From the NCBI RefSeq assembly GCF_003576645.1, contig NC_044920.1, positions 10,067,018-10,131,017 of the forward strand: DNA of 64,000 nt. Reading direction: 5' to 3'. The notes under the pieces are model-generated. The model did not search any database. It was not told the DNA's origin and saw only the letters and a program-made list of their open reading frames with translations. A program made the position numbers and the translations under genes. Of the stretch, positions 32,660-44,129 are shown piece after piece. Within the stretch, counting starts at the first letter, position 1. Each line of letters begins with the position of its first letter. Source of the stretch: Ipomoea triloba. Its lineage: Eukaryota > Streptophyta > Magnoliopsida > Solanales > Convolvulaceae.

Positions 32660-34014
32660 TGTTAGAAAAACATACATGCGCAGCGGAAGCATTAAATCGC
32701 ATTTTCTATGATTCTATGTAAACGAGGGAGTTAGAAAGTTTTACCCTTGAAGCGTGCTTTGGCAGAATCAAAATCGTCCAAACGTTCGGCCTCTTGTCTG
32801 TCCACCGGCCAGGCACGTGAGAACTCCAAGAGATTTTTACGTGAAAACTCTTTTCTGAATAATCTCTCTTTCACTTCACTTAGTTTAGAAATAGGGCAAG
32901 GCTTATATATATATATATAGCCTGGTTTGGGCCCAAAGGTGCTAGCCTTTTAAAAGCCCAAATCTACCCAATATTGAATTAATTCATTAATCAGTTATTA
33001 ATGTATTAATTCAATATCGATTACTCTTTATCGATTTCTTTTAAAGTTCTCAGCATTACCACGAACCATTATGGTGTTACTTTCTAGGTTCATAGTCAAA
33101 CTAGCAACGAGTAATATTTAATAACTCATTATTAAATAACTCGTAAGTCATGAGTAACACCTAGCAGTATACCATGACTACCTAGTTAGTTGACAATGAA
33201 TATATTTTAATATATTATAATGAACCTTTCCGTTACAAATATCATGCAACATTCCTTCCACACAACACTTGTTCCGAACCAGATAAAGGTCATGGTCAAA
33301 CTTGGTCAAACCCATAAACCTGGTCAATATGTCTATTCAATATTCTTAACCTGAAGTCCAACTTCATTGTACTCTGGCCAGAGATTCTCGTTGTATGATT
33401 ATTGAATAGACTGGAACATCCTTGTTACCTCAAGGCGGTGGATCCTCTATTGAACGCACACATGTCTCCGTACAATACTAAACTAGGCCACCAAGTATAC
33501 TTATAGTCCCATAAGGAACAAAAGATGCATACCGACAAAAACTAATCCACTATATGTACAAGACAACCATGTCATCTCAAGTCAAAGGATTATTGCATAC
33601 TTGTAACATACAACATACCGATGACATGTAGGTAAACACCATGCGGTACATTGTAGTCAGTCAATGTTCAATGACTTGTTCTCTAACAATCATCCACATG
33701 TCCACTCTCTGTATCTCATACAGAATGGCATGGGACTCACCATAAGAAGGATAATGTGCTAGTCTTATCGGAATTCTAATGCCCAATTATAATTCCTATG
33801 ACTAGGAACATTTTACAATACTTCATTTTTTAATTATTCGTCACTCATATTCTTAACACTTAAGAATGAAGAATTAAGAAGATTGTATGTAATAATATCA
33901 AATATTAACTAAGCCTTAATAAAATAAATAAAATAATTATTTATTATATTTATTTAATAAGAAATTAATTTCCAAAACAATAAATGTTGGCTCCTAGGGC
34001 ATAAATGTCTAACA
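32660..34014 (-). repeat. 5' LTR of copia 2
   Basis: 1355 bp, TG...CA. It differs from the 3' LTR by scattered substitutions and by lacking the stutters. Confidence 0.93.
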
Positions 34015-34059
34015 CCTTGAAGATAACAATCTTCAAAGTCTACACATTATAATATGAAT

Positions 34060-34760
34060 ACATTTTTTTTAAAAAAATGAGTGTAGAGAAAAGATATGTA
34101 CAATCTACAAGATTGTCACTAGAGTGAACATTTTGTATAATAATTTCGTGACTCTTGTAGAGCTCACGTAGGTTGAATTTCGATGCTCTATATGCATGGT
34201 CAAAAAAAATTCCTTAACATACATATCTCTCATTTGTGAAACACAGGCTTTATTTGTCCTCATATAGGACATTGGGCCGAGGTAAGATCATACATAACAT
34301 AACCAGTTTGGGACCTAGCATCACGAAGATCAAGTGAAATAGCTAGTACCTAAATAGCCCATTAAAACCATATATTGGTTTCTTACATAAAGGTCAAAAC
34401 CTTTTTATCTCGAAGATACCGGGAGATATGTTAAATACGATTCAAATATTTCATTTTGGGAGGAACATTGAATGTTGCTTGCAATTTCAGTGAAAATATT
34501 AGACATGTCGCGATTATAGAACTTTTGGTTCTAAAGTGGTGCTCCAACGACAATGAAGTAATGGATATTTAGTCCCAGAATGTCCTAATTATCATCTTCA
34601 AGTCTAAACAGTTCTTTATCTACTCCGAGAGATTATCGGGCAATCGTTAGTGTGAGAAGTACATGATACTTATCCATAAAAAACATCTTTAAGTAAATTT
34701 TCAGTGTAGGCTAATTGGTGCGTTACATTTCTTCAATGAGATACTGATGGATCTACATGT
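34060..34760 (-). pseudogene. decayed copia RNase H/RT remnant
   Basis: The DNA is clearly, though distantly, homologous to 5330-6330 of copia 1 on the same strand. Examples are TTGTCCTCATATAGGACA, ACTAGAGTGAACATTTTGTA and TAAACAGTTCTTTATCTACT with its order of flanking motifs. It would encode the end of RT and RNase H but is full of stops and gaps. An older insertion than copia 1. Confidence 0.65.
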
Positions 34761-35328
34761 CAATACAATGCTTTGTTTGTGCTTGGACCACCTCTCAACC
34801 TTGTGACCGAGAAGTGAATTCACCACTCGCCCACACCCAAGAACTTATTTCTCGATGGGCCGAGAACGTTACTTCTCAGTTGATACTAAGAAGTGGACAT
34901 TTACGTTTTGGTGTGTAACCTTCCAGGTGTCACCTTTTGGGTGTACTGTTTTGGAAGCGTTACTTTTTAACCGGAGAAATTGATTTTGAATTAACTCTAA
35001 TTTAATTTTAAGAACTAACGTTTGCAACACTTCATTAATTTCCAGATTAAATTGTCGGTTTCGAAGGTTACAATATGATTTTTAATCAGATGATTGATGT
35101 CATTGTTTATTGTTATTTATTTTTTTCATCTCCTATAAATACCTTAGTGTTAACCACTGTGTTAACTTCCATATTAAATTGTTGGTTTCGAAGGTTACAA
35201 TATGATTTATAATCAGACGATTAGTGTCATTGTTTGTTGCTATTAATTTTTAATATCCTATAAATACCTTGGTGTTGGGCAGATTGTTGTTGTTGATTTC
35301 GAACTTCAAAATCTTTGATTCCCTCGCC
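34761..35328 (+). repeat. LTR-like tract with duplicated TATA box
   Basis: A segment of about 120 bp from GGTTTCGAAGGTTACAATAT to CCTATAAATACCTT occurs twice with divergence (about 35050-35150 and 35170-35275). Each copy ends in a TATA box (CTATAAATA). This looks like the U3/R part of an old LTR with a duplicated core promoter. No partner LTR is seen. Confidence 0.45.
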
Positions 35329-35355
35329 CCCCCCCCCCCCNCCCCCCCCCCCCCC
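35329..35355. repeat. poly-C run with N at 35341
   Basis: C homopolymer on both sides of a single N. Its length is unreliable. Confidence 0.9.
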
Positions 35356-35867
35356 TCTCAAATCATTTCTCAAAAAATTTCTAGCAACACTTCTAATTCG
35401 CCGAGAATAACATAGCTTGAGTGATGAACTATATTACTGTAATTCATTTTATTCTTGAAAGACTTACGCTACAACGCTCCTAGAACTCTTGGGAGGTAAC
35501 GAGTCGGTTTTAAAGAAAGTGTGTGTCACACACGACTTATATTTTCCTTGTTTTGTTCTATTAACTTTTGGATTTTTTTTTTAAATTTAACCTTTGATTC
35601 ATCGACTTATTCATCTGTACAATTTCACAATTCAATTAATATTAGAGGAGTATGAGAAATTACATGTTGAGCAATATGCTTGAATAATGAAACTACATAT
35701 TTACTATTTTTATTAAATGATTGAAATAATAAATCTAAAAATATCACTATCGTCGATGATTAAAAATAAAATTTTCTTTTTAAAAAAATACAAAATTATA
35801 AACAAAATATCAACTTAAACAATGCAATAACATATTTTGCCTTCTTATTCCCGTAAATTTTACTGTG
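35356..35867. other. no gene seen
   Basis: AT-rich, possibly the rest of the LTR-like tract. No coding frame. Confidence 0.4.
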
Positions 35868-36000
35868 GACTGCGCATCAAAACGACGTCGTTTTGATTAA
35901 TGAAAACAGACGGATGAAACGGTCTTTGTTCCGGACAACTACAGTTTCCTTTCAACACAAATGCAGTATCAGTTCGTGACCATGGTCCACGGTATAACAA
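35868..36000. mobile_element. short relative of the element at 21434-21994
   Basis: Has the same left block (GTGGACTGCG...AAAACGACGTCGTTTTGATT), the same ATGAAAACAGA tract and CAACTACAGTTTCC, one or two minisatellite units, then CATGGTCCACGGTATAACAACTG. The array is almost absent here. Confidence 0.6.
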
Positions 36001-37323
36001 CTGTCTTATTCCAATGTCCATCTTATATTCTATTCAATCTTGGATTCTCATTCACTATCTTCTCTTCCCATCTCTTGTCTCGAACCAAACGGCCATTAAT
36101 GTAATTGACAAGAAAATGGAGATTCTCGTTGGTACAAAGGACTTGGTAGTGGGGACAAGGTCATGTGACACCATTCACTCCAAGGAAAATCTTCTCTAGT
36201 CAAAGGTTGCCACCTAGCAGGGGACACACCAAATCTTGGCTTCTTATACAAGGCGTTGAATGCCACGCCTTTGCACAAGCCACCACGTATACACCTAGCA
36301 CGTGGCGCGGAAGCGCCCTGGAAACGCGTAATTTTGCCGACGCCTAATAAGCTTAACTATACTATTTTTATTTTTTCATTTTTTTACCAGCTAAAATTTT
36401 TCAATTCTGTCAAGCTATATTTTTTTTTTCTCTGAAATTCATAAATTCGTCTAAAATTTACAAAAGATAAATTGAAACAATCTAAATTCAAGATTAACAT
36501 TCAGTTTCAATCTAGATTCAAACTATACTATTTTGCGCATAAAAAATTTAAGCCAAATCTAAATCTCCAATATTCATGTAAGAATCAAATTATTATTTTA
36601 CCATGAAAAGATTGTAATTTATGTCCATCGTAAATATACCAATTATCAATATCACTCATGAATTATTAGTAGTGTAAATGTTGTACCTGTAGTTCAAAAC
36701 GTGACATATATTATCCTTCCCCTAAAACTTTTTTTTTTGAAAAAACTTTCCTCTAAATTATTAATTGTGTAAATGTGGAAATGTGTTGTCTTCTATGTTC
36801 GAAGATCACATTTTTTCCTCCACTTATCTTTCTTTGTTTGTTCTCCTTCCATCAACAATAGTGTTTCTCCTTCTTCCTATTTGAGGAGAGAGGAGGGGAG
36901 GGGAGAGGGGCAATATATGTCACATTTTAAAAATTAAGAGATAAAATTAAGAGATAACATTGACAATTGATTATATTTATGACATGCATAAATTGCAATT
37001 TTATCTTTTATCATTAAAAAAGTTTTAAATGAGCATTCACATCCACCGGAGACTAAGTATACTATTTTCCATTTTGACTAGTGTTGACAGTTCAAGTTTT
37101 TGGTTAGTGAACAGTAACAAAAATGGGGAACACAAAATGCAAAACAGGAAACGAGAACGCTAGAAAACGGGTATTTTAAGAAATATTGGGAAAAAAGGGA
37201 AAAAGTATAAATATTTTGCTATGGCCCTATTTAATAGGCGCAGGGTCAGCCCTACAGGGCCCTAAATTTTGGTTATCCCATATTTAAAAAATAAATTATT
37301 ATATGTATCATGTATATGCAGTA
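36001..37323. other. no gene seen
   Basis: 36170-36350 is GC-richer with CACGTGGCGCGGAAGCGCC-type symmetry but has no recognisable protein. The rest is AT-rich with a GGAGAGGGG tract near 36885-36910. Confidence 0.4.
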
Positions 37324-37773
37324 CTAGTTTTATACGTGCATTGCGCGAATGAGTTAATGTCCAATGTTTATATTTAGATAAATATTTGAAAGTATATTAA
37401 TGCAAGATTATATAGGAGAAGTTTATACATGGGTAATTGAATGTTGAATTTTTTTATTTAAATATCTAATTTAAAATATATGAATCCAAGATAATATTGA
37501 AAATTCATTATAATTATTACTAAAATAAATGTTTGCAACCTTGTAAAATCGATAGTCTAAATATTTGGTCTAAAAATGATAGTCTAAATAAATACTACTT
37601 TTAATTTGAATTTTTCTAAGTGTTCTTAATTCTCTTTTGAGTAACATTGTCATTGTCTTCATCTTTACTATTTGTTCTCTTCCTTTTTGTTGGTAGTATG
37701 TTATTTGCAATTTGATTATTGTTGGTAGCATAGATGACAACGTCATGCAATGAGATTATGATATAGGAGGTAT

Positions 37774-38479
37774 GGACTTTCCTTTAGGTGTTCTGCTTGG
37801 GGTTCATTTGGTTCAACGATTATTGTTGAATGAGTTATTGTGGATAAAGAAATCCCTAGTTTAAGAAAAAAGATTAAATAAATTAATAAAAATTTGAAAA
37901 TTTAAAATATTATGTATTCCAAAGATATTAAAAGGTAGTTTCTCGCTTCAATTTGCTGGGTAATGGGTTATTTGAGTACTTTCATTGTCAACAAATCCCC
38001 CAAGTAGTTAATATGATTGGTTTCAAACTATTCTTTTTTATTTTTTTCATGGTATTAAAGAAATACATATGTATCATTTTTTGGTGTAACTACTAATTTA
38101 TTTAATTCAATAAGAGTAAAATAGAGNGGACTTTCCTTTAGGTGTTCTGCTTGGGGTTCATTTGGTTCAACGATTATTGTTGAATGAGTTATTGTGGATA
38201 AAGAAATCCCTAGTTTAAGAAAAAAGATTAAATAAATTAATAAAAATTTGAAAATTTAAAATATTATGTATTCCAAAGATATTAAAAGGTAATTTCTCGC
38301 TTCAATTTGCTGGGTAATGGGTTATTTGAGTACTTTCATTGTCAACAAATCCCCCAAGTAGTTAATATGATTGGTTTCAAACTATTTTTTTTTATTTTTT
38401 TCATGGTATTAATGAAATACATATGTATCATTTTTTGGTGTAACTACTAATTTATTTAATTCAATAAGAGTAAAATAGA
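37774..38479. repeat. 352-bp direct duplication around N, not identical
   Basis: 37774-38125 and 38128-38479 (offset 354) match except for several differences (for example AGGTAGTTT/AGGTAATTT and TTAAAGAAA/TTAATGAAA). Unlike the other N junctions it therefore may join two haplotypes or two real tandem units. A third partial copy lies at 38565-38760. Confidence 0.85.
38127..38127. other. single-base N gap
   Basis: Inside the Helitron, between two slightly different copies. Confidence 0.98.
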
Positions 38480-38850
38480 ATGATTCCGCTTCAATTTGTT
38501 GGGTTATTATTTGAGTACACTCTTTGTCAACCAATCCCCAAGTAGTTAATATAATTAGCTTCAAATTAATTTGCTGGGTAATGGGTTATTTGAGTACTTT
38601 CATTGTCAACAAATCCCCCAAGTAGTTAATATGATTGGTTTCAAACTATTTTTTTTTAATTTTTTTCATGGTATTAAAGAAATACATATGTATCATTTTT
38701 TTTTGTGTAACTACTAATTTATTTAATTCAATAAGAGTAAAATAGAATATAATGGTTCCGCTTCAATTTGTTGGGTTATTATTTGAGTACTCTCTTTGTC
38801 AACCAATTCCCAAGTAGTTAATATAATTAGCTTCAAATTATTTTAAATTT
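38480..38850. repeat. tandem units of about 270 bp
   Basis: The block CGCTTCAATTTGTTGGGTTA...AATATAATTAGCTTCAAATTA occurs at 38488 and 38759 with one copy of the 352-bp unit's right part between them. Part of the Helitron interior. Confidence 0.7.
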
Positions 38851-39599
38851 TTTTTCATAGTATTAATAAAATATTTGGTAAATAAATATATAACATTATT
38901 TTGTACTATAACTTTGATATTTAATTACAAGATATTATAAAAATAAGATAATGGACAATGTAATGAATATCAATTGATAAATTTGAATGTAAAGAATCTT
39001 TGCATGAGAGAAAATAAAGACAGTATAACTAATGAAATTATTTCTCTTATTTAATTTAATTCTTTGATAATAAATAATTTTTTCAAATAAAGGTATTGTA
39101 GACACATGATTCTAAATTAAAGAAATACATATGTATCATTTTTTGTTGAAGCTACTAATTTATTTAATTTAATAAGAGTAAAATAGAATGAGAAACTTAA
39201 TTATGTTAAATTTGATTGAGATGAGATTCGAACCTAAGACCTTTCTTATAGAAATTAATGGGTAAGTTAAAAGTTAACGGAATATTAACAGAGAAGAAAA
39301 TGTTTAACGGAAAACTTAACGGATAATCATAAAAGTAAAGTTAAATTAGGTAATCTCTATTAATAACATTAATCTGAATTATCTTAACCATCTATTTGAT
39401 TAAATAATTCATCTGAATCATCCATTTGATTAAATAATTTGACCGTCATTTTTCCTACCCATTTTAGGCCTAATTCTCTTTGGCTCTTATTAGTATAGTA
39501 GATATAAGCCTATAATGTATTGAGTTCATAGAATCATACATTACGCAGGATTAGCCAATAGCCCTTATTCCCTTAACTCTTTAGTATTTAAGCACAACT

Positions 39600-40620
39600 G
39601 CACAATTCTTTTCGTTCGGCTTCTTATTCGGCGGATCGGCGGAAGTCAGCAAGTGCACAAATCTCACAATTCAAAAATCACAGGCGGTAGCGACATACAG
39701 ACGATAATTCATAAATTCACAACTTCTTCCATTCTCGGTAATTAAAATTACTAAATATTTCACAATTTTCGTTTATTGTTTTATTTACCTGACTTAATAA
39801 TTTTGATTTCAAAATAATATATTCAAGAATTTGTTTCTTGATTAAATATTTATTCATAGAGTTTCTAAATAAATTCTTATTTTTTTTAGGATTTTATAAT
39901 TATGTCTTCTAAAAAATATTCATCTAGGTTTAAGAAGCGTAAAAAGAAAAGAAGAATTAAGCAACTAACTCAATCTCAAAAGGGAGCTCTTGAAAAATTA
40001 TTACAAAAGAAGCTCAAATAGATGTGCAAAAAGATGACGCTACAGAAAAATTGTTAGATGTTAATCTTCATATAGAAGATCAAGATGTTTGTGAGATTGG
40101 AAAAAATTTAAATGAAAGTGTGCATAACGATGATAGGTATCACGGTGACAATGAAAATAATAAGAATGCTAATAGTTGTTTAGATATTTTCAAAAAAAAA
40201 AAAGTTGTTTAGATGATGTTGGTCAGAATGATAAACCAAATGATTAGCTTGTATTTGACAAATATGATCCAAGAAATTGGGATGCCCTTGATTCTCGATT
40301 AATATATATTCTGGTGAAAGATATCCTAAAAGAGATTTATTAATAAATAAAGATCCTAAAGATAAATTTTCTAGATAATTTTCCTCAGCATTTTACATAA
40401 GATATTTGCCAAATGGAGAGAAGTGTGATTGAGATTGGCTTGTATATTCAAAAGAACTTGGCAAGGTGTTTTGTTTTTAATTTGTTGTAAGAGTTTTAAA
40501 AAATGTATAGGAAAAAGGTGTTTTAGTCAATGAAGGTTTTAGGGACTCGAAACATCTTAGTGTTAGACTTAAAAGTGCATGAAACGAGTGTAGATCATAT
40601 AACTAATATAGGTGTAATTG
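39600..40620 (+). pseudogene. decayed hAT transposase N-terminus (TTF-type zinc finger)
   Basis: ATG at 39902 starts MSSKKYSSRFKKRKKKRRIK, a basic N-terminus, after a plausible 5' intron (GT at 39738, AG at 39888-39889). Further on, fragments in changing frames read FDKYDPRNWDALDSRL, FYIRYLPNGEKCD, DWLVYSKELGKVFCF and GVLVNEGFRDSKHLSVRL. This is the TTF-type zinc-finger region found in plant hAT transposases and related zinc-finger MYM-type proteins, which bind element DNA. Stops at about 40018 and 40210 and several slips kill it. The catalytic DUF4371/hAT dimerisation parts are absent. Confidence 0.7.
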
Positions 40621-40838
40621 AAAGTTGAAAATCAACTAAAGATTGAAAGGTTATGAATTAGAAGCTTAAAATTGTGTTGGAAATTAATATAAAATATTAT
40701 TAAAATGATTATTTTGAGCATTGTTTTGAGTAGTTTCACTTCCAATTTAGTTTGGTTGATTTGGATTTTAAATAAGAGGTTGAATTTGATATATTATACA
40801 ATCAAAATGGATAATGAATAAATGTATCATAAATTTGC
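40621..40838. other. old dispersed repeat
   Basis: 40670-40820 resembles the flanks of copia 1 (4620-4700 plus 13839-13960). It may be the 3' part of the same old hAT family, but that link is only by proximity. Confidence 0.35.
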
Positions 40839-41140
40839 AAAAATAGAGTTTTGAAAGAGCAAATTTATCATGACCATGATTCACGTTGCATTATGGACTA
40901 AGTACATCAAGTCACAAAAGTATGTATGAACAGATACTACATTGTAACAGAGTAAATAGTATTCAAAAAAATAAGTACATCAAGTCACAAAAAAATAGAG
41001 TTTTGAAAGAGCAAATTATATCATGACCATGATTCATGTTGCATTATGGACTAAGTACATCAAGTCACAAAAGTATGTATGAACAGATACTACATTGTAA
41101 CAGAGTCAATAGTATTCAAAAAAAAAGTACATCAAGTCAC
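40839..41140. repeat. 152-bp tandem duplication
   Basis: Two units (40839-40990, 40991-41140), nearly identical, each with GACCATGATTCA...TGCATTATGGACTAAGTACA and TCAAGTCACAAAA. Confidence 0.85.
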
Positions 41141-41199
41141 AAAATATATAATCCTCTATTTCATTTTGTGTAAATAAATTAATACAAAAATATATATTG

Positions 41200-41830
41200 T
41201 TGAAATTTTTAAAATGACACCTATATTGATATAATTTTTCAGCATAATGTTTCATTAATTGTTTGATGAACTTACTGATTTTATAATTTTACAGTAATGA
41301 CTTTGTGAACTTATAATAATGAATTTATGAACCTGCAATAATTACCTAATAAACCAATAGAAATACATGACTTTTATGAATTGACCTACCGTGGTAACTT
41401 AATAAACCTATTGTAGTGATTTTATGATTTTATTACAATTGTAATTTTATGAACCTGCAACAAAGAATTTATGAATCTACTATGGTGATTTTTTGAACAT
41501 ACTCGAGTGCTTTTATGAACCTACAGATTTTATGAACATATTGTGGTGTTATGAACCTACAATACTGTAGTGGTTTATGGACCAAAGTCACAACAAAGAT
41601 TTTATATACCTATATATTTTTTTTACAAAAATGATTGAAAAAAATTACAAATATTGGTGTATTTTAAAAGATCTCAATAAGAATTTTTTAATTATATAAT
41701 TTTTATACAATCATTTTATTTGTATAAAAAGAAAAAGAGAAAAATAATTTATGGTTTAAGAAAATATAAGGAAAAAAATTGTGGATAGTTTTTGTTTGTG
41801 TTGCTACATGCACCATTGTCCATCATGAAA
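41200..41830. repeat. degenerate minisatellite (TTTATGAACCTAC units)
   Basis: Many variants of TTTATGAACCTACAATGGTG between 41240 and 41580, followed by ATGGACCAAAGTCACAACAAAG, which is roughly the inverse of the block in the 152-bp repeat. Architecture similar to 21434-21994. Confidence 0.5.
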
Positions 41831-41835
41831 TTATT

Positions 41836-41936
41836 GCTTTGGATGCGTTTGGTTCGCACATGAGAATCGGAATCAGAATGACGAAATACTTGGTGGTGAT
41901 AAGTTTTGGTGAAAGTATTTTGCATGTTTGGTAGTT
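41836..41936. mobile_element. one end of a Harbinger-like MITE
   Basis: GGATGCGTTTGGTTCGCACA...GAATCGGAATCAGAATG matches the usual start of plant Harbinger MITEs. The other end is missing, probably removed when the Ty3 element arrived. Confidence 0.4.
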
Positions 41937-42457
41937 GATAGGGGATAGACTAAGGCTCGGTGCTAGGGGGTCGGCGTAGACGAAAGGGACAACTAATGAA
42001 GTGGGGAAGAATGCTCGGAAGAAGGCATGATGATCCGACATAGGTCGGCCGAGGATGAGTCGGACGATCGAGGGTTTGAGGAAGTAGTGACAAGGCAGCT
42101 GAAGATCTTAGACTGAGAGTGATTAAAAATTGCTATTGAAACAACTAAGTACAATGGAAGAAAAAACGCGCTAAAGGAATGAAATGATGAGTCGGTCCAG
42201 ACCGACCTAGAGAGAGACCGAGGTAAGCAATTCCTAAGGTAGTTCAGAAGTTTCCTAAGGGATTAAGTAATCCATCTTAGCTTGTATAAATAGGGGTTCA
42301 AGGCCTTGAAAGAGGCATAAGCAATTCACTGTACTCAAAGGCAATTTATAATACAAAGAGGGCTGAGAAGTCACTCTAGTTTTCTGATCGAGTGTTAGTC
42401 GATTTTCCGGTGGTATTGGCCTGCCATTCGATCATTCCGTGGGAGATAAAACCAACA
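41937..42457 (+). repeat. 5' LTR of the Tat-type element
   Basis: Ends AGATAAAACCAACA. A TATA box lies in CTTGTATAAATAGGGG at about 42277, conserved in the 3' LTR. The left boundary (TGATAGGGG) is a guess. Confidence 0.65.
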
Positions 42458-42470
42458 TTGGCGCCGTCCA
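42458..42470 (+). promoter_or_regulatory. primer binding site of the Tat-type element
   Basis: TTGGCGCCGTCC immediately after the LTR, the usual TGGCGCCGT... type of Ty3 elements. Confidence 0.85.
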
Positions 42471-42532
42471 GGGGGATCGATCAAAAGGTTGTGTGGTCTC
42501 TAGCTGATTGAGAAGGTTGAAAGTACGTAGCA

Positions 42533-42760
42533 ATGGTGACTACTAGGAGTCGTCAAGGTCAGGGACAAGGAAGGACGCAACTTTAGATGCAAGCGAATGC
42601 TACTACTGGGCAAATTGTTTCTTAGGGAAGGGGCTTGCGAGAGCAGTTATCCCGACCCCGTGCTGGCAACTTACGAGAGCAGCTTAATCGTCAAAACTCT
42701 CGTGCTCAAAGTGAGCAATTGCGAGTGTAAGATCCTCCAGCTAATGGGGTCCAAGTTGGA
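42533..42760 (+). pseudogene. Gag N-terminal remnant
   Basis: ATG at 42533 begins MVTTRSRQGQGQGRTQL, like Tat Gag starts, but TAG follows within 20 codons and again soon after. The rest of Gag is missing. Confidence 0.5.
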
Positions 42761-42879
42761 GAGTCGCACCTGAACAACCCCAGCCGCCTGGAAATCTGGT
42801 GGCATTAACTCGATTTGTAGGAATTTACGAGTGAGAGGTGCACCTTCGTGAGAGAGGTAGGCATTCGGTGCTGCTATTT

Positions 42880-43730
42880 TTCGAGTGATAGAGGAGCACA
42901 ACCTGAGATTGAATGCCAAGAAGTGCACTTTTGCTGTGCAAGGGGGAAAGTTCTTAAGATATATGGTAACTCGGCGGGGGATTGAGCCAAACCCTGAATA
43001 GGTTAGGCCTATAATTGATATGCAGCCACCAAAGACTATCAATGAGTTACAGCGTCTTACGGGTCGGTTGGCAGCACTGAGCCAATTCTTGTCTAAATCG
43101 GCAGATCGATTTTTGCCTTTCTTCGATGCTTTAAAGACTAGGGAATGATTCGTTTGGTCGGAGGAGTGTCAGACTGCCTTCGAAGGTCTCAAAACATATC
43201 TTCTTTCCCCTCCACTATTGTCTAAACCGGTGGAGGGCGAGACATTGTTCCTTTATTTGGCTGCCTCTCAGCAGGTTGTTAGCTTGGTGCTAGTCTGAGA
43301 GGAAGATAAGGTTCAACATCCAATATACTATGTGAGTAGGGCTTTGAAAGCTACTGAAGTTCGTTATTCGCCACTTGAAAAAGTGGTCTATGCGTTGGTC
43401 ATTACTGCTAGGAAGTTGGTCCCCTACTTCCAAGGTCACCCCATCCGAGTGTTGATAGATCAGCCGTTGGCTGGAGTTTTCATGAATCTGACTTTTTCTT
43501 GTCGATTAGTCAAGTGGGCAGTCGAGCTTACCCAATATGGAATCGAATACCAGCTGCGACCCACCATCAAAGCCCAAATACTAGCAGACTTTATAGTGGA
43601 ATGCACGGCTCAAGAGGCAAAAGACAACTCTATGGTCATTCCCGAGTCAGAGGGATGGTGGAAGATGCATGCCGATGGTGCGTCAAGTCAGAAGCACCAG
43701 GGGGGGGGGAGTATTGCTAACTACCAACAA
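42880..43730 (+). pseudogene. Ty3 RT tail and RNase H
   Basis: Starts in the RT thumb (IEEHNLRLNAKKCTFAVQGG), then PPKTINELQRLTGRLAALS, and the RNase H module: YLAASQQVVSLVLV, YYVSRALKATEVRYSPLEK and VYALVITARKLVPYFQGHPI. It ends with the connection VKWAVELTQYGIEYQLRP...ADFIVE. In-frame stops at about 43003, 43147 and 43298. It copied element RNA and removed RNA from hybrids when intact. The YXDD part of RT is deleted. Confidence 0.85.
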
Positions 43731-43980
43731 TGAGGCTGAGTATAGGATTGTCCTTGGTGGATTAGGAGAAGCCAAAGCTTTAAGAGCCGAGGAGCTTCGC
43801 ATTTGGATCGACTCACGTTTGGTAGCCGAACAAGTGAAAGGATCTTATGAAGCTAAAGGAGAAAGAATGAGACAGTACAAGGAAGTGACTGAGGGACTCC
43901 TAAAGGAGTTCCAAGCTTATGAGATCGATCATGTTCTTAGAGCAAGAAAACTCGAAGGTAGATGTTCTGTCTAAGATAAA
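43650..43980 (+). pseudogene. second RNase H (archaeal-type) of Tat lineage
   Basis: WKMHADGASSQKHQGGG (catalytic Asp in HADGA), then after a G-run slip at about 43700 TNNEAEYRIVLGGLGEAKAL (catalytic Glu) and LRIWIDSRLVAEQVKGSYEA (catalytic Asp). This extra RNase H is diagnostic for plant Tat/Ogre-type elements. Frame broken by the poly-G run. Confidence 0.82.
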
Positions 43981-44129
43981 GTTGGGAGGAATACCAGAGT
44001 ACTTAGTGGGCATATATCGGAAAGAGATAGTAGAACGATCAAGTATAGAAGCTCGGGATGAGGTTGAGGGAAAATTCAATGTAATAAGTCAGCAAAGGCG
44101 AAACTAAGGAAAGAGTGACAATGAGGAGG

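Larger units (their letters stand above)
22612..34014 (-). mobile_element. Ty1/copia retrotransposon 2, internally deleted
   Basis: LTRs begin TGTTAGAAAAACATACATGC and end ATGTCTAACA. They are flanked by a perfect 5-bp duplication CCTTG (22607-22611, 34015-34019). A perfect initiator-Met tRNA primer site and a polypurine tract fix the minus orientation. The interior keeps Gag, the end of integrase, RT pieces and the RNase H tail. Protease and the integrase core are missing. A Mutator-type element (30341-32253) has inserted into the leader, and an N-linked 1435-bp duplication inflates the pol part. Confidence 0.92.
37324..39502 (-). mobile_element. non-autonomous Helitron
   Basis: On the minus strand the 5' end is TCTACTATACTAATAAGAGC, a classic Helitron start, preceded by A. 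The 3' end is the hairpin CGCGCAATGCACG followed by TATAAAA and CTAG, then T. This meets the A|T insertion rule with no target duplication. No Rep/helicase frame: the inside is AT-rich and holds tandem segments and an N at 38127. Confidence 0.8.

Noticed and set aside
36096..36347. Opposed ORFs of 60 codons at 36.1-36.3 kb
   Set aside because: No domain, no start context, both strands open by chance in a GC-richer patch.
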